A stretch of DNA of 61,953 nt, taken from assembly GCA_964407265.1 (NCBI GenBank), contig CAYOUV010000013.1, forward strand, positions 1 through 61,953, in the 5' to 3' direction. The position numbers and the translations under genes were made by a program. Shown piece by piece: positions 25,817 through 34,291 of the stretch (its first letter is position 1; the number at the start of each line of letters is the position of its first letter). The notes beneath the pieces were generated by a model that had not been told where the DNA came from, did no database searches, and was given only the letters and a program-made list of their open reading frames with translations. The stretch is from CAYOUV01 sp964407265. GTDB taxonomy: Bacteria > Chloroflexota > Anaerolineae > Anaerolineales > Villigracilaceae.

Positions 25817-26749
25817 TTACAGGATGCTGTTGACCTGGCTTAAATCGTCCGCGGAGAGTTGCCAATCAGCCGCCCTGGCATTGGCCTGCACGTGCTCGAC
25901 ACGCGTCGCACCAGAGATGACGGAGCAAACCGCAGGTTGCGCCAGCAGCCAGGCTTCGGCCAGTTCGGCCATGCTGTGACCCTGATCCTCCGCCCAGGCT
26001 TCCAGCTTTTCCAGTTTGTCAAAATTTGCCTCGGTCATATAACCCTGCACATAGCTGCTTGATTCGCCACGTGAACCTTGCGGAGCCGGTGTCCCACGGC
26101 TGTACTTGCCGGTTAAAAAGCCGCCCGCAAGCGGAAAATAGGGTACAAAACCAACCTGCTGGGTCCGGCAGTAAGGGAGAATTTCACTCTCGGCAGTACG
26201 TTCGAACATATGATAGTGGGACTGCAAAACCGTAAAGGCCGTCCAGCCACGCACTTCCGCCAGTAAGTTGGCGTGCGCCAGTTGCCAGGCGGCGAACTGG
26301 CTAGCGCCAATGTAGCGCAGCTTACCGGCGCGGATCAGGTCATCCAGGCCGCGCAGGGTTTCTTCGATCGGCGTTTCCTCGTCCCAGCGGTGGAGGTAGT
26401 ATAAGTCAATGTGGTCGCTTGCCAAGCGGGTGAGGCTGGCTTCGACCGCATTCATCAGGTGATAACGCGAGGCGCCACGGTCGTTGGGGCCCTCCCCCGT
26501 GGTCATAAAAAACTTGGTTGCCAGGACGACCCTGTCCCAGCGCCCTTTGAGCGCCTTGCCCAAAGAAATCTCGGACTGCCCGCCAGTATAAACATCGGCG
26601 GTGTCGATGAAATTTATCCCCAAATCGAGTGCTGCATCGATAATATTCCTGACTTCGTCTTCCGAAACCCGCTCGCCCCCAAAGCGATTGGTCCCCAATC
26701 CAATCGCAGAAATTTTTACCCCTGCGCTGCCGAGCCGGCGATATTCCAT
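25817..26749 (-). CDS. Aldo/keto reductase
   Basis: A 310-residue NADPH-dependent (beta/alpha)8 oxidoreductase: YRRLGSAGVKISAIGLGT at the N-terminus, catalytic Asp/Tyr in FIDTADVYTGG, Lys in VVLATKF, His in YYLHRWDEETP, and the cofactor-binding end SVISGATRVEHVQAN. It is closest to the YajO/voltage-gated potassium-channel-beta-like subgroup by its GASQFAAWQL segment. Substrate unknown. AAGGAG precedes ATG 26749. It lies 115 bases upstream of the radical SAM start on the same strand. Confidence 0.93.
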   Translation of the reverse strand: MEYRRLGSAGVKISAIGLGTNRFGGERVSEDEVRNIIDAALDLGINFIDTADVYTGGQSEISLGKALKGRWDRVVLATKFFMTTGEGPNDRGASRYHLMNAVEASLTRLASDHIDLYYLHRWDEETPIEETLRGLDDLIRAGKLRYIGASQFAAWQLAHANLLAEVRGWTAFTVLQSHYHMFERTAESEILPYCRTQQVGFVPYFPLAGGFLTGKYSRGTPAPQGSRGESSSYVQGYMTEANFDKLEKLEAWAEDQGHSMAELAEAWLLAQPAVCSVISGATRVEHVQANARAADWQLSADDLSQVNSIL

Positions 26750-26811
26750 AGAGTGAACTCCTTTGAATATTTATAAACTTTAACGAACAGACTGCTCACC
26801 CGATACAAACC

Positions 26812-28290
26812 TTACTTCAGCACCTGATAGACCACAAATCGTCGGTTCGAGAATACCGGCTCTGAAGCCAAGTCTGGATTACAAGCCGGCAATTCATTCG
26901 GGTTAACCTGCCCGTATTTCTCGTCGCGCTTTGTGTTGATGACCACGTAATCGCCCTGGCCAAGTAGGTTGCAGCGGTCGATCAGCAAGGAGTCCCGACT
27001 GGTCAGCATTTGCATGACGCGAGGCTTGAAAAAGACGATCACACTTTCCGCCGGGGTTTCCTGACGGACGAATTCGAACATGGCGTTACTATAGGGGTCG
27101 AAGGGACCGTTGATGGCGCGCTGGTCAGCTAAGTTGGTGTAAGCGGTCTGCACAGAAGAAACCAGGAATAGCAGTGCGATCAATCCCCACCAGCCGTAGA
27201 CGAATCCCTTCCCGAGGGGCTGGTAGCCCACCGAAAGTTTTGTCAGGCTCCACTTCATACCCCGGTACGAAAAATACAGGAATAACGGGATCAGCGGGAA
27301 GATGAAGCGCAATCCCTGCGGCTCAGGCCAGGTAACGAAGAGCAACAACGACAGGACAATATAACTAACGAAATGATATTCGCGCCTGAAAGTAGCCAAA
27401 GCACCAAGTACAAAGAAGGCAACTGCGACATAATAAATGGCCTGAGAAGCCGGCAATCCGGCAAAGAAGTCGCCCATCAGCGTTGAATAATAATGAAGGT
27501 TCGATGATAACTGAGCCATATCTAATAAGGCATAATGGGAGAAGTACGAAGCCTGTCCGCCGGGGAAAATTAACAGCGCGCCTGCCGCCAGGATGCCAAA
27601 GGTCGCATAAGGGAGGATCAGCAACCCAAGATTCTTTTTCAAAGCAATCCAGTCCCGCTCCGGCTGAAAATAATTGAAGAACTGGTAGATCGCTAACACC
27701 GGCAGCAACAGTATCCCATTCGTCCGGGTAAAGAAGGCCCAAAAAATGGCTACGCCTAAAATTACATTCCATATCCAAAGCTGTTTGCGTGGGCGGTTTG
27801 GTTCAACAACCAAATCGATCAGCAGCAGGGACAGGGTCGAAAAGAGCAAAAAGGGGATGTCGGACAGGATCTGATCGAGAAAGGTAACAAAGGCCGGGCT
27901 AAAACCTGCCACAGCGGTCAGCAGTGCCGAATCAAGCAAATCCAACCGTCTGCGCAACAGCACAAAAAAACAGGCCAAAAACAGAGCGAAAAGTACAATA
28001 TTGGGCAGCTTGAGATAGATAGGCTTCATACCATAGAGAGCATACGCCGGAGCCAGCAGGGTCGGGTAGCCCCATGGATAGGCTACCGGTCCCACCAACA
28101 GGGTTGAATGATCCACGGTGAAGGCATTATGAGCCAGGAATTCGTTCATCGTGCCACTCAGGATACTACGCGCCTGCATGATATAAGACGAAAAATCCCC
28201 GTACCAGGCCTGTCCATAAGTCAAGACTGACAGACCAAGCAGGGTAGAAAGCAGAATGATCGAGGAGATCACCAGGATATCTTTTTTCAT
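26812..28290 (-). CDS. Polytopic GT-C-like (family 39-type) glycosyltransferase membrane protein
   Basis: A protein of about 492 residues with about ten membrane helices and an acidic first loop (QAWYGDFSSYIMQARSI), the layout of ArnT/PMT-like lipid-linked sugar transferases, followed by a short periplasmic C-terminal domain that ends VFSNRRFVVYQVLK. The acidic residues after helix 1 are the usual catalytic region, but no family-specific motif is decisive. Two other in-frame starts (28302 GTG, 28299 ATG) lie upstream; ATG 28290 is preferred because AGGTGA is correctly spaced. Divergent from upp. Confidence 0.65.
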   Translation of the reverse strand: MKKDILVISSIILLSTLLGLSVLTYGQAWYGDFSSYIMQARSILSGTMNEFLAHNAFTVDHSTLLVGPVAYPWGYPTLLAPAYALYGMKPIYLKLPNIVLFALFLACFFVLLRRRLDLLDSALLTAVAGFSPAFVTFLDQILSDIPFLLFSTLSLLLIDLVVEPNRPRKQLWIWNVILGVAIFWAFFTRTNGILLLPVLAIYQFFNYFQPERDWIALKKNLGLLILPYATFGILAAGALLIFPGGQASYFSHYALLDMAQLSSNLHYYSTLMGDFFAGLPASQAIYYVAVAFFVLGALATFRREYHFVSYIVLSLLLFVTWPEPQGLRFIFPLIPLFLYFSYRGMKWSLTKLSVGYQPLGKGFVYGWWGLIALLFLVSSVQTAYTNLADQRAINGPFDPYSNAMFEFVRQETPAESVIVFFKPRVMQMLTSRDSLLIDRCNLLGQGDYVVINTKRDEKYGQVNPNELPACNPDLASEPVFSNRRFVVYQVLK

Positions 28291-28344
28291 CGAAAACATC
28301 ACCTGAAATGAGAAGCGCTGGCAATCATACCATAGCCGTCAGGA

Positions 28345-28353
28345 TGCTATACT
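28345..28353 (+). promoter_or_regulatory. Extended -10 promoter element upstream of upp
   Basis: TGCTATACT, an extended -10 (TG-N-TATACT), with no good -35. The transcript would begin about 24 bases before ATG 28385, leaving space for the GAGGAGG ribosome-binding site. Confidence 0.5.
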
Positions 28354-28384
28354 ATAGGATATCGCCCTGTCTCGAGGAGGATCT

Positions 28385-29011
28385 ATGCCCAACGTTTACG
28401 CATCCCCCCATCCGCTGGTCGCACACAAGTTGACGCGTTTACGCGACAAAAATACCAATCCCAAGAAATTCCGCGAATTGGTGCGCGAGATAGCCGCATT
28501 GCTGGTATACGAAGCTACGGCTGACCTGCTGACCGTTTCCCGTCAGGTCGAGACACCGTTGACACAGGTTATCGGAGCTGAATTGAGGGAGAAAATCGGA
28601 TTGGTCCCGATCCTGAGAGCAGGCTTGGGCATGGTGGAAGGCATTTGGGAATTGATGCCCAGCGCCGAGGTTTGGCATATCGGGTTATACCGAGACGAGC
28701 GTACGCTCAAGCCGGTCGAATACTATAACAAGCTGCCGATTGAACCGACGGTATCCGTATGTCTGATCCTGGACCCAATGTTGGCAACCGGCGGATCGGC
28801 TGTAGCCACAGCGGACGTGATGAAACGCTGGGGTGTGAATAAAATTAAATTTGTCGGGTTGATCGGTGCACCGGAAGGGATCGATAATATGCAGAAACAT
28901 CACCCGGACATCCCCATTCATCTGGCTGCAATCGACGACCATCTAAACGAACACGGCTACATCGTACCGGGCCTGGGCGATGCGGGCGACCGTCAGTTTG
29001 GGACCGGGTGA
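28385..29011 (+). CDS. upp: Uracil phosphoribosyltransferase
   Basis: Converts uracil and PRPP to UMP in pyrimidine salvage. The 208-residue protein is full length: HPLVAHKLTRLRDKNT at the N-terminus, REKIGLVPILRAGLGMVEG, the PRPP loop LILDPMLATGGSAVAT, and the C-terminal uracil-binding GYIVPGLGDAGDRQFGT. GAGGAGG sits just before ATG 28385. No uracil permease is adjacent. Confidence 0.97.
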   Translation: MPNVYASPHPLVAHKLTRLRDKNTNPKKFRELVREIAALLVYEATADLLTVSRQVETPLTQVIGAELREKIGLVPILRAGLGMVEGIWELMPSAEVWHIGLYRDERTLKPVEYYNKLPIEPTVSVCLILDPMLATGGSAVATADVMKRWGVNKIKFVGLIGAPEGIDNMQKHHPDIPIHLAAIDDHLNEHGYIVPGLGDAGDRQFGTG

Positions 29012-29052
29012 TTTATAATAATGTCTTATTGGTTATGGAAAGGAATCCTTTA

Positions 29053-29697
29053 ATGAATACGAAAAAGATTTTATCAGTAGCCGTGTTGATTGGCGCATTT
29101 TTATTGGGTGCCTGCAATCTTGGCTTCAAAGCCTCGATCCCCACCCCGCAGCCAACTGCGACAGCCACTCCCCTGCCAGCAGCGTCCAATCCTTCGCCTG
29201 GCGCTGACTGTCTGGTGGGCAAATGGCAAATACAAGATTTCAATAATTACGTGCAAACGCTCCTAAACCAGGCACTCAGCCAGTTCGGCAATGTTGGTGA
29301 AGTCAGTTCCTCTGGTGCCGTGCGCTATTCCTTTAGCCCGGACGGAAATTTGACGGTCGTGGCAGACCAGCTTGAATTGAAAACCAAAATATCGGTCAGC
29401 TTTTTCCCGGTCAACGCAAATATCATCGTGAGCGGATCCGCCAGTGCGGATTATTTGGCCGATGAGAGCAGCGGCAAGCTGACCATCAGCAACTTCAATC
29501 CGGGGGATTTAACCATCACGGCAGATGCCAATGGGCAGTCTTTCGACCAGCAAATTGATCCAAGCATCCTGTTGTTCAGCACTTCCCAATCATCAACGAC
29601 CATCCAATATCAGTGTAGTGAAAACTCACTGCAACTGACGATCCCCATTCCCCAACTCCCAGCCCAGAATGTAGTTTTGAAACGGGTCGCGCCGTAA
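29053..29697 (+). CDS. Hypothetical lipoprotein
   Basis: A 214-residue secreted lipoprotein: signal peptide with lipobox LLGACN, a Thr/Pro linker (PTPQPTATATPLP), then a beta-rich domain beginning DCLVGKWQIQDFNNY and ending PQLPAQNVVLKRVAP. The opening CLVGKW resembles lipocalin-like/META-type 'amount of function' domains, but I do not recognise the family. ATG 29053 is preferred because AAAGGA precedes it and the lipobox then has normal spacing. Confidence 0.75.
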   Translation: MNTKKILSVAVLIGAFLLGACNLGFKASIPTPQPTATATPLPAASNPSPGADCLVGKWQIQDFNNYVQTLLNQALSQFGNVGEVSSSGAVRYSFSPDGNLTVVADQLELKTKISVSFFPVNANIIVSGSASADYLADESSGKLTISNFNPGDLTITADANGQSFDQQIDPSILLFSTSQSSTTIQYQCSENSLQLTIPIPQLPAQNVVLKRVAP

Positions 29698-29737
29698 CCG
29701 GTTAGAAAAAGGATGCATAGCGCACAATTTCTAACGG

Positions 29738-29746
29738 TGCTATACT
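29738..29746 (+). promoter_or_regulatory. Extended -10 promoter for the membrane sensor-like gene
   Basis: TGCTATACT, identical to the element before upp. The expected start point (about 29753) falls on the first base or two of the Rex-type palindrome at 29752-29769, a geometry typical of repression. Confidence 0.55.
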
Positions 29747-29751
29747 CTATC

Positions 29752-29769
29752 TTGTGAACCCTTTCACGA
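29752..29769. promoter_or_regulatory. Rex-type operator
   Basis: TTGTGAACCCTTTCACGA matches the Rex consensus TTGTGAA-N4-TTCACAA at 13 of 14 fixed positions. It lies just downstream of an extended -10 and 76 bases before the GTG start. Rex is the NADH/NAD+-sensing repressor of redox genes. Confidence 0.6.
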
Positions 29770-29844
29770 TAGGCGTGGATTAAAAAGAAGCGATCGCGTT
29801 GCAATCCAACCGCGAAGAAAAGAATTCCAAGCTTGGAGGGGAAC

Positions 29845-30780
29845 GTGGATAAAGAAAACAAAATGACCGTTAACAAAGTGCTGCGGGTTGTCTTTTCGAT
29901 CCTGCTTATCTTTGCCGGGGCTGTACTTTCCCTGCTTGGATTAACCGGCCCGATCGGTAAATTACTTTCAGACATCGGGCTGGCGCTGATCATCGCTGGC
30001 ATCGTGGCCGTGTTTGAGGAAACTGTGCTCAGCCGACTCGAGCAGGGCGAAACCGCACACCTCGTGGCTGACCAGGTTTACGAGAAACTTTACCAGAGCC
30101 CGCTGCAATCCGTTGGCATTCGCCTGGTTTCGCCGGTGCGCAAAGGCTTTGCCGGGTATTACAACTGGGCAATCCACAATTCACCACAGAACCTTTTCTT
30201 TGCCGGACGGGCGGTCTTACATCGGATTGATTTCGACTTTCGAAACCGGGGGCTGGGGGGAGTGGAGGAGGTCATCACCCGTCGCATGTCTCAAGGGGCG
30301 CATCTGCGACTCATGTTCCTTGATCCGCGTTCGGACCTGATTCCCCGCCTGGCACGAGAAGAAGGTCAGGATCCCGATCAACTTCTGGGCGACATTGCAA
30401 CCTCAATTGCGATTGTGGAACGTTTGTATAACAAAATCAAGGACAGAGATTTCACGACTGGCTCGCTTTATGTAAGGGTATATGACGAAGTGCCCTATTT
30501 TGCCTACCATCGGGTAGACGAGGAAGTGATCGTCGGTTTTTACTTCTCATCAGCCCTGGGATATGCTTCCGCTGCTTACGAGGTCATCGACCAGCAAACC
30601 AAGAACTTCTTCGAAGGTCATTTCCTCTCCATGTACGATCGCGCCAGCAAAATGACCCTGCTGAGCGTGCCTCCCCAACAAACCAAAACAAATCTAAATC
30701 GCAGACTTCTCAACCAATTGAAAGAAGCGCTTTCCAATGCACTTGGTGAGGAGCAAATCAAACAAACATTCGGCGGATAA
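29845..30780 (+). CDS. Membrane-anchored protein of unknown function with PLD-like soluble domain
   Basis: A 311-residue protein with two N-terminal membrane helices (LRVVFSILLIFAGAVLSLLG and GLALIIAGIVAVFEE) and a cytoplasmic domain of about 240 residues. Segments LFFAGRAVLHRIDFDF, HLRLMFLDPRSDLI and VIVGFYFSSALGYASAAYEV have the beta-strand pattern seen in HKD-less phospholipase-D-like (DUF5919-type) domains; this is a weak assignment. GTG 29845 is chosen because GGAGGGG sits a few bases upstream; ATG 29863 is an alternative. A Rex-type operator in its promoter suggests redox-dependent expression. Confidence 0.7.
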   Translation: MDKENKMTVNKVLRVVFSILLIFAGAVLSLLGLTGPIGKLLSDIGLALIIAGIVAVFEETVLSRLEQGETAHLVADQVYEKLYQSPLQSVGIRLVSPVRKGFAGYYNWAIHNSPQNLFFAGRAVLHRIDFDFRNRGLGGVEEVITRRMSQGAHLRLMFLDPRSDLIPRLAREEGQDPDQLLGDIATSIAIVERLYNKIKDRDFTTGSLYVRVYDEVPYFAYHRVDEEVIVGFYFSSALGYASAAYEVIDQQTKNFFEGHFLSMYDRASKMTLLSVPPQQTKTNLNRRLLNQLKEALSNALGEEQIKQTFGG

Positions 30781-30799
30781 TACCACTGCTCAAATACTT

Positions 30800-31564
30800 T
30801 TAGCCAACATCCAATCCCGTCAGGCGGGTCAGGATACGGTGAATTAAAAATAATGGAAAAATGAGCAATGCGTGCACCGCCGCGCTCAAGCCGAACAACA
30901 TGGCGACCGAGCGCAGGAAAGCGTTCAAGGGCGGTGCGAGATTTTCCAGCAGCCACGGACCGGCACCGGCTAAAAGCGCCAACCCAACTAGCAGGATCAT
31001 CCATAACCCCAGGGGTAACCAGGCATGCCGGTCAGACTGCGAGGGCAGCATCGTACTGCTGACTGCAAAAGTCAGGTAAAACCACAAAGGGAAGTCGGGA
31101 ACCTGGGGCAATTGAGATAAGCCGAACCAAAAATTGCTAAAGCTTCCCTGGCGCAAGAAATCCCATAATGGCAACATGTTTAGCTGGTAAACCGCAGCAT
31201 AAGCCACAAACAGGCCTCCGACGATAAGCGGGGCAGCACCGATCAGCGAATCCCGCAGCGGATCAGCCTGAGCGGTTTCGACGTAGCCCAGTTGCAAACG
31301 TCCGTCTGGCCTGGAATGCGGCAGCAACGAGAACCGGCCGGTCTGCACGGCAAGCAAGCGGGCCATGACGAAATGGCTGAGTTCGTGCAGCAATACGCCT
31401 GGGAAAAATATCAAAGAGAACATACCCATTGTCAAGCCCGGGTGGCGGGTCAGGATCAAGAAAATGGCCTGGATTTCGCGGTGCAGCCAGCGCTGCAGGT
31501 AAAGCAGCGGCAACAGCATCAGCAGGAACCACAGCAGTCCGTTGAAAGAAGTTAGCTGACTCAT
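30800..31564 (-). CDS. Membrane metalloprotease-like protein (M50-like zincin)
   Basis: A 254-residue polytopic protein with about five membrane helices. Helix 2 contains HELSHF, the HExxH zinc motif, inside the membrane in the site-2-protease style (FFPGVLLHELSHFVMARLL). No clear third ligand NPDG-type motif is visible; the later segment LGYVETAQADPLRDSLIGAAPLIVGG may take that place. Substrate unknown. It converges with the Rex-linked membrane gene with only 19 bases between stops. Confidence 0.72.
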   Translation of the reverse strand: MSQLTSFNGLLWFLLMLLPLLYLQRWLHREIQAIFLILTRHPGLTMGMFSLIFFPGVLLHELSHFVMARLLAVQTGRFSLLPHSRPDGRLQLGYVETAQADPLRDSLIGAAPLIVGGLFVAYAAVYQLNMLPLWDFLRQGSFSNFWFGLSQLPQVPDFPLWFYLTFAVSSTMLPSQSDRHAWLPLGLWMILLVGLALLAGAGPWLLENLAPPLNAFLRSVAMLFGLSAAVHALLIFPLFLIHRILTRLTGLDVG

Positions 31565-31603
31565 ATCTTAATCTTGCTTAGAGGAAATTTTTGCAAATAA
31601 ACC

Positions 31604-31636
31604 AAATACGCGAACCAATACCGGATTCGCGTATTT
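31604..31636 (-). terminator. Terminator downstream of tpiA
   Basis: An 11-bp stem AAATACGCGAA / TTCGCGTATTT with an 11-base loop, starting 23 bases beyond the tpiA stop and followed on the minus strand by a T-rich stretch. Confidence 0.7.
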
Positions 31637-31658
31637 CGTCCATGCCTTATATGCCTAT

Positions 31659-32420
31659 TCAGGCTTGCACAGCTGCGCGCGTGATGGCCACAAACTCGTC
31701 TGCCTTCAAACTGGCTCCGCCGACTAATGCCCCGTCGATCTCAGGTTGGGCAAAGAATTCAGTTGCATTTGCAGCATTGACCGAGCCGCCATACAAGATC
31801 CGAATGGTTTGCGCCGTATCCTGGCCAACTACCTTCGCCAGAGCCGGCCGGATAACGTCTGCCAACACGGTGTTGGCGTTTTCAGCGCTCGAGGCGCGGC
31901 CCGTGCCGATCGCCCAGACCGGTTCGTAAGCGACCACGATGCGCGTACCGAAATCGGGGTCAATATCCTTAAGACCCAGACTGATTTGACGGGAGACAAC
32001 TTCCGCGGTCCGGCCCGATTCGTTTTCTTCCAGCGTTTCGCCCACGCACACGATCGGTATCAAGTCATACGCCTTCGCAGCTTGCAGCTTGCGATTCACG
32101 ATCTCATCCAATTCACCAAAATAAGCCCGGCGTTCGGAGTGACCCAGAATGACATACTGGCAAAACTCTTTGATCATACTTGGCGCTATTTCGCCAGTGA
32201 AGGCACCCTTCTCTTCCCAATGCATGTTTTGCGCTCCCAGACCGATGTCCGTGCCTTGCAGCAAAGCAGAAACCGCTACCAAGGACGGATACGGTGGACA
32301 GATGACTTTTTCCACCCCCTGAATGGCTTTTAATTCGACCCCCATCCTTGCCACCAGTTCACGGGCCTCGGCTACAGTTTTGTTCATCTTCCAATTTCCA
32401 GCGACCATCGGGATACGCAT
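31659..32420 (-). CDS. tpiA: Triosephosphate isomerase
   Basis: Interconverts dihydroxyacetone phosphate and glyceraldehyde 3-phosphate. The 253-residue protein has the catalytic Lys in AGNWKMNKT, His in ILGHSERRAYF, Glu in YEPVWAIGTGR, and the phosphate loop ILYGGSVNAANA. Two ATGs stand in frame (32426, 32420); the second is chosen because AGGAG lies six bases before it but touches the first. It begins 9 bases after the kinase stop, so kinase and tpiA are probably cotranscribed. Confidence 0.97.
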   Translation of the reverse strand: MRIPMVAGNWKMNKTVAEARELVARMGVELKAIQGVEKVICPPYPSLVAVSALLQGTDIGLGAQNMHWEEKGAFTGEIAPSMIKEFCQYVILGHSERRAYFGELDEIVNRKLQAAKAYDLIPIVCVGETLEENESGRTAEVVSRQISLGLKDIDPDFGTRIVVAYEPVWAIGTGRASSAENANTVLADVIRPALAKVVGQDTAQTIRILYGGSVNAANATEFFAQPEIDGALVGGASLKADEFVAITRAAVQA

Positions 32421-32429
32421 TTTCATCTC

Positions 32430-34181
32430 CTAAGGGATATTATTTAACATGGAATCCGCTTCGTCCCTGATCCATTGCGGGAGGGAGGAATCGCTTTCCA
32501 GGCCTGCCAGTAATCGTTTGGCTTGCTCTGGATTATCATTTTGCAGAGCCAGCTGCCCCTCGAGCAAGCCTATTTCAGGCAGGCTATCTTTGGTATTTTT
32601 CAATTTGTCGATAACGCTTCTGGCTGAGGCCAGGTCGTTTTTAACGTACATTGCGAACTGCGCTTGCGCCACCAAGCTTAGGGGTTCGTCGAGTGTGCCA
32701 ATTTCATTAAAGGCAATCATCTGAGGCGCCAATGGATTCTCGAAAGCAAAATACACGGATTGATGCAATCGGTTTCGTGATTCATCCGGTACATCCGGCA
32801 TTTGCAGTCTCACCAAACGCAGATCCATCAAGGCCACACCCGGCCAGAAATTGATCTCTGCCAAACGGTCCCCGGCATTGATAAAAAAATCCATGTCGTC
32901 CCCGGCTAAATCTGCCGCCCGATTGAGTTGACCGATGGCTTCCTGCATTCGATTAACTTTTCCCAGAGCGATTGCCAGATCCAGGTGTGCGTAAGGGTCA
33001 TCCGGATTCTTTTCTACCTTGGCAAATGCATCACTAATGACCGGATTTGCTGCGCCAACCGGGCCGCTGGGTTGCGTCATTGCTCCAGCTGGCGCAGTGG
33101 CAATTTGGTTATTGCGGTTTAAGCGGTTGTTGCGGTTAGCTACGATTGCAACAAACAAGCAACAAATAGTCAATAAAATGCCACCCGCGATAAATGGCCA
33201 AGGAGAACGCTTGCGAACTTTGTTGGGTTTTTCGCTTTCCTTTCCAGCTTCGGCTGGTTTTGATTCACCGATCTCCGGGGGAGAAGCGGTTGGGCTTATC
33301 GGGGGTATGGACTTGGTTGAGGCAGCCAGTGTGACTTCCTGATCCTTGGCAGCCATCTCCTGCCAGGCCTGGTTGAAAGCGCTCACCAGTGCCGGAACAT
33401 CGGCATACCGGTCTGCACGCTCCTTTGAAAGCGCTTTGAGCAGCACGCGCTCGACTGCTCCGGGCACGTGCGGATTAATAGAATGCGGCAGCGGCAGCGG
33501 CGTGTAAATATGGTCGTGAATAACCGAGAAGGGCGTATCGCCACTGAAAGGCACCTGCCCTACCACCATCTCATAAATCATCACCCCGAACGAATAAATG
33601 TCTGTGCCCTGGTCCAGATCTTTCTTCCCCATTGCCTGTTCGGGAGAGATATATTGCGGCGTACCCATGATCGTATCCGACGAGAGCGTCGACTCGCCAG
33701 CCTGGGCTATACGCGCCAGGCCGAAGTCCGCCAAATAGATACCGCCGTCTTCAGCCAGCAGCACATTGGAAGGCTTGATATCACGGTGCAAAATGCCGCT
33801 TTTATGAGCATAGGTCAGCGCCCCACCGACCGAATCGACTACCCGCAATACATCATCTGCCGAAAGCGGTCCGCGGTTTAGACGCGCCTTCAGCGTCTCC
33901 CCGGCAATAAATTTCATCACCAGAAATGGCCGGTTCTCATGCTCCGAAAAATCATAGACCGGTACGATATTAGGGTGCTCGAGTTTGGCAATCAGGCGTG
34001 CTTCACGCTGAAAACGCGCCTGGAAATTCGGGTCTTCCAAAAATGCCGGGTGCAAAACCTTCAACGCCACATAACGATCCAAAGCGGCGTGATAGGCCTT
34101 AAATACCGTCGCCATCCCGCCCTGACCCAGTTGATCTAAAATTCGATAAGGGCCTACTGCTTCTCCAACCGCGAATGGCAT
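32430..34181 (-). CDS. PknB-type Ser/Thr protein kinase with membrane helix and TPR-like extracytoplasmic part
   Basis: A 583-residue transmembrane kinase. Kinase domain residues 11-270: glycine loop GQGGMATV, Lys41 in VALKVLHP, catalytic Asp134 in HRDIKPSN, DFG at 152-154, and GTPQYISPEQ in the activation segment. A Pro/Ser linker precedes one membrane helix (328-348). Residues about 375-583 are helical, TPR-like (LDLAIALGKVNRMQEAIGQL). It sits between pgk and tpiA, in the tpiA transcript. Control of glycolysis by the kinase is possible but only inferred. AGGAGT precedes the start. Confidence 0.92.
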   Translation of the reverse strand: MPFAVGEAVGPYRILDQLGQGGMATVFKAYHAALDRYVALKVLHPAFLEDPNFQARFQREARLIAKLEHPNIVPVYDFSEHENRPFLVMKFIAGETLKARLNRGPLSADDVLRVVDSVGGALTYAHKSGILHRDIKPSNVLLAEDGGIYLADFGLARIAQAGESTLSSDTIMGTPQYISPEQAMGKKDLDQGTDIYSFGVMIYEMVVGQVPFSGDTPFSVIHDHIYTPLPLPHSINPHVPGAVERVLLKALSKERADRYADVPALVSAFNQAWQEMAAKDQEVTLAASTKSIPPISPTASPPEIGESKPAEAGKESEKPNKVRKRSPWPFIAGGILLTICCLFVAIVANRNNRLNRNNQIATAPAGAMTQPSGPVGAANPVISDAFAKVEKNPDDPYAHLDLAIALGKVNRMQEAIGQLNRAADLAGDDMDFFINAGDRLAEINFWPGVALMDLRLVRLQMPDVPDESRNRLHQSVYFAFENPLAPQMIAFNEIGTLDEPLSLVAQAQFAMYVKNDLASARSVIDKLKNTKDSLPEIGLLEGQLALQNDNPEQAKRLLAGLESDSSLPQWIRDEADSMLNNIP

Positions 34182-34254
34182 GCTTTACTCCTGGAATTGA
34201 CGAAATTTCTGCCAGATTTCGGGAAACGAACCGATTAGTAATTTTATAACAAAA

Positions 34255-34282
34255 AAGGGTAGGGGTTTGTATCCCTACCCTT
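34255..34282 (-). terminator. Terminator downstream of pgk
   Basis: A 10-bp stem AAGGGTAGGG / CCCTACCCTT with an 8-base loop, followed on the minus strand by six T. It separates pgk from the kinase-tpiA unit. Confidence 0.85.
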
Positions 34283-34291
34283 ACAGATTGT

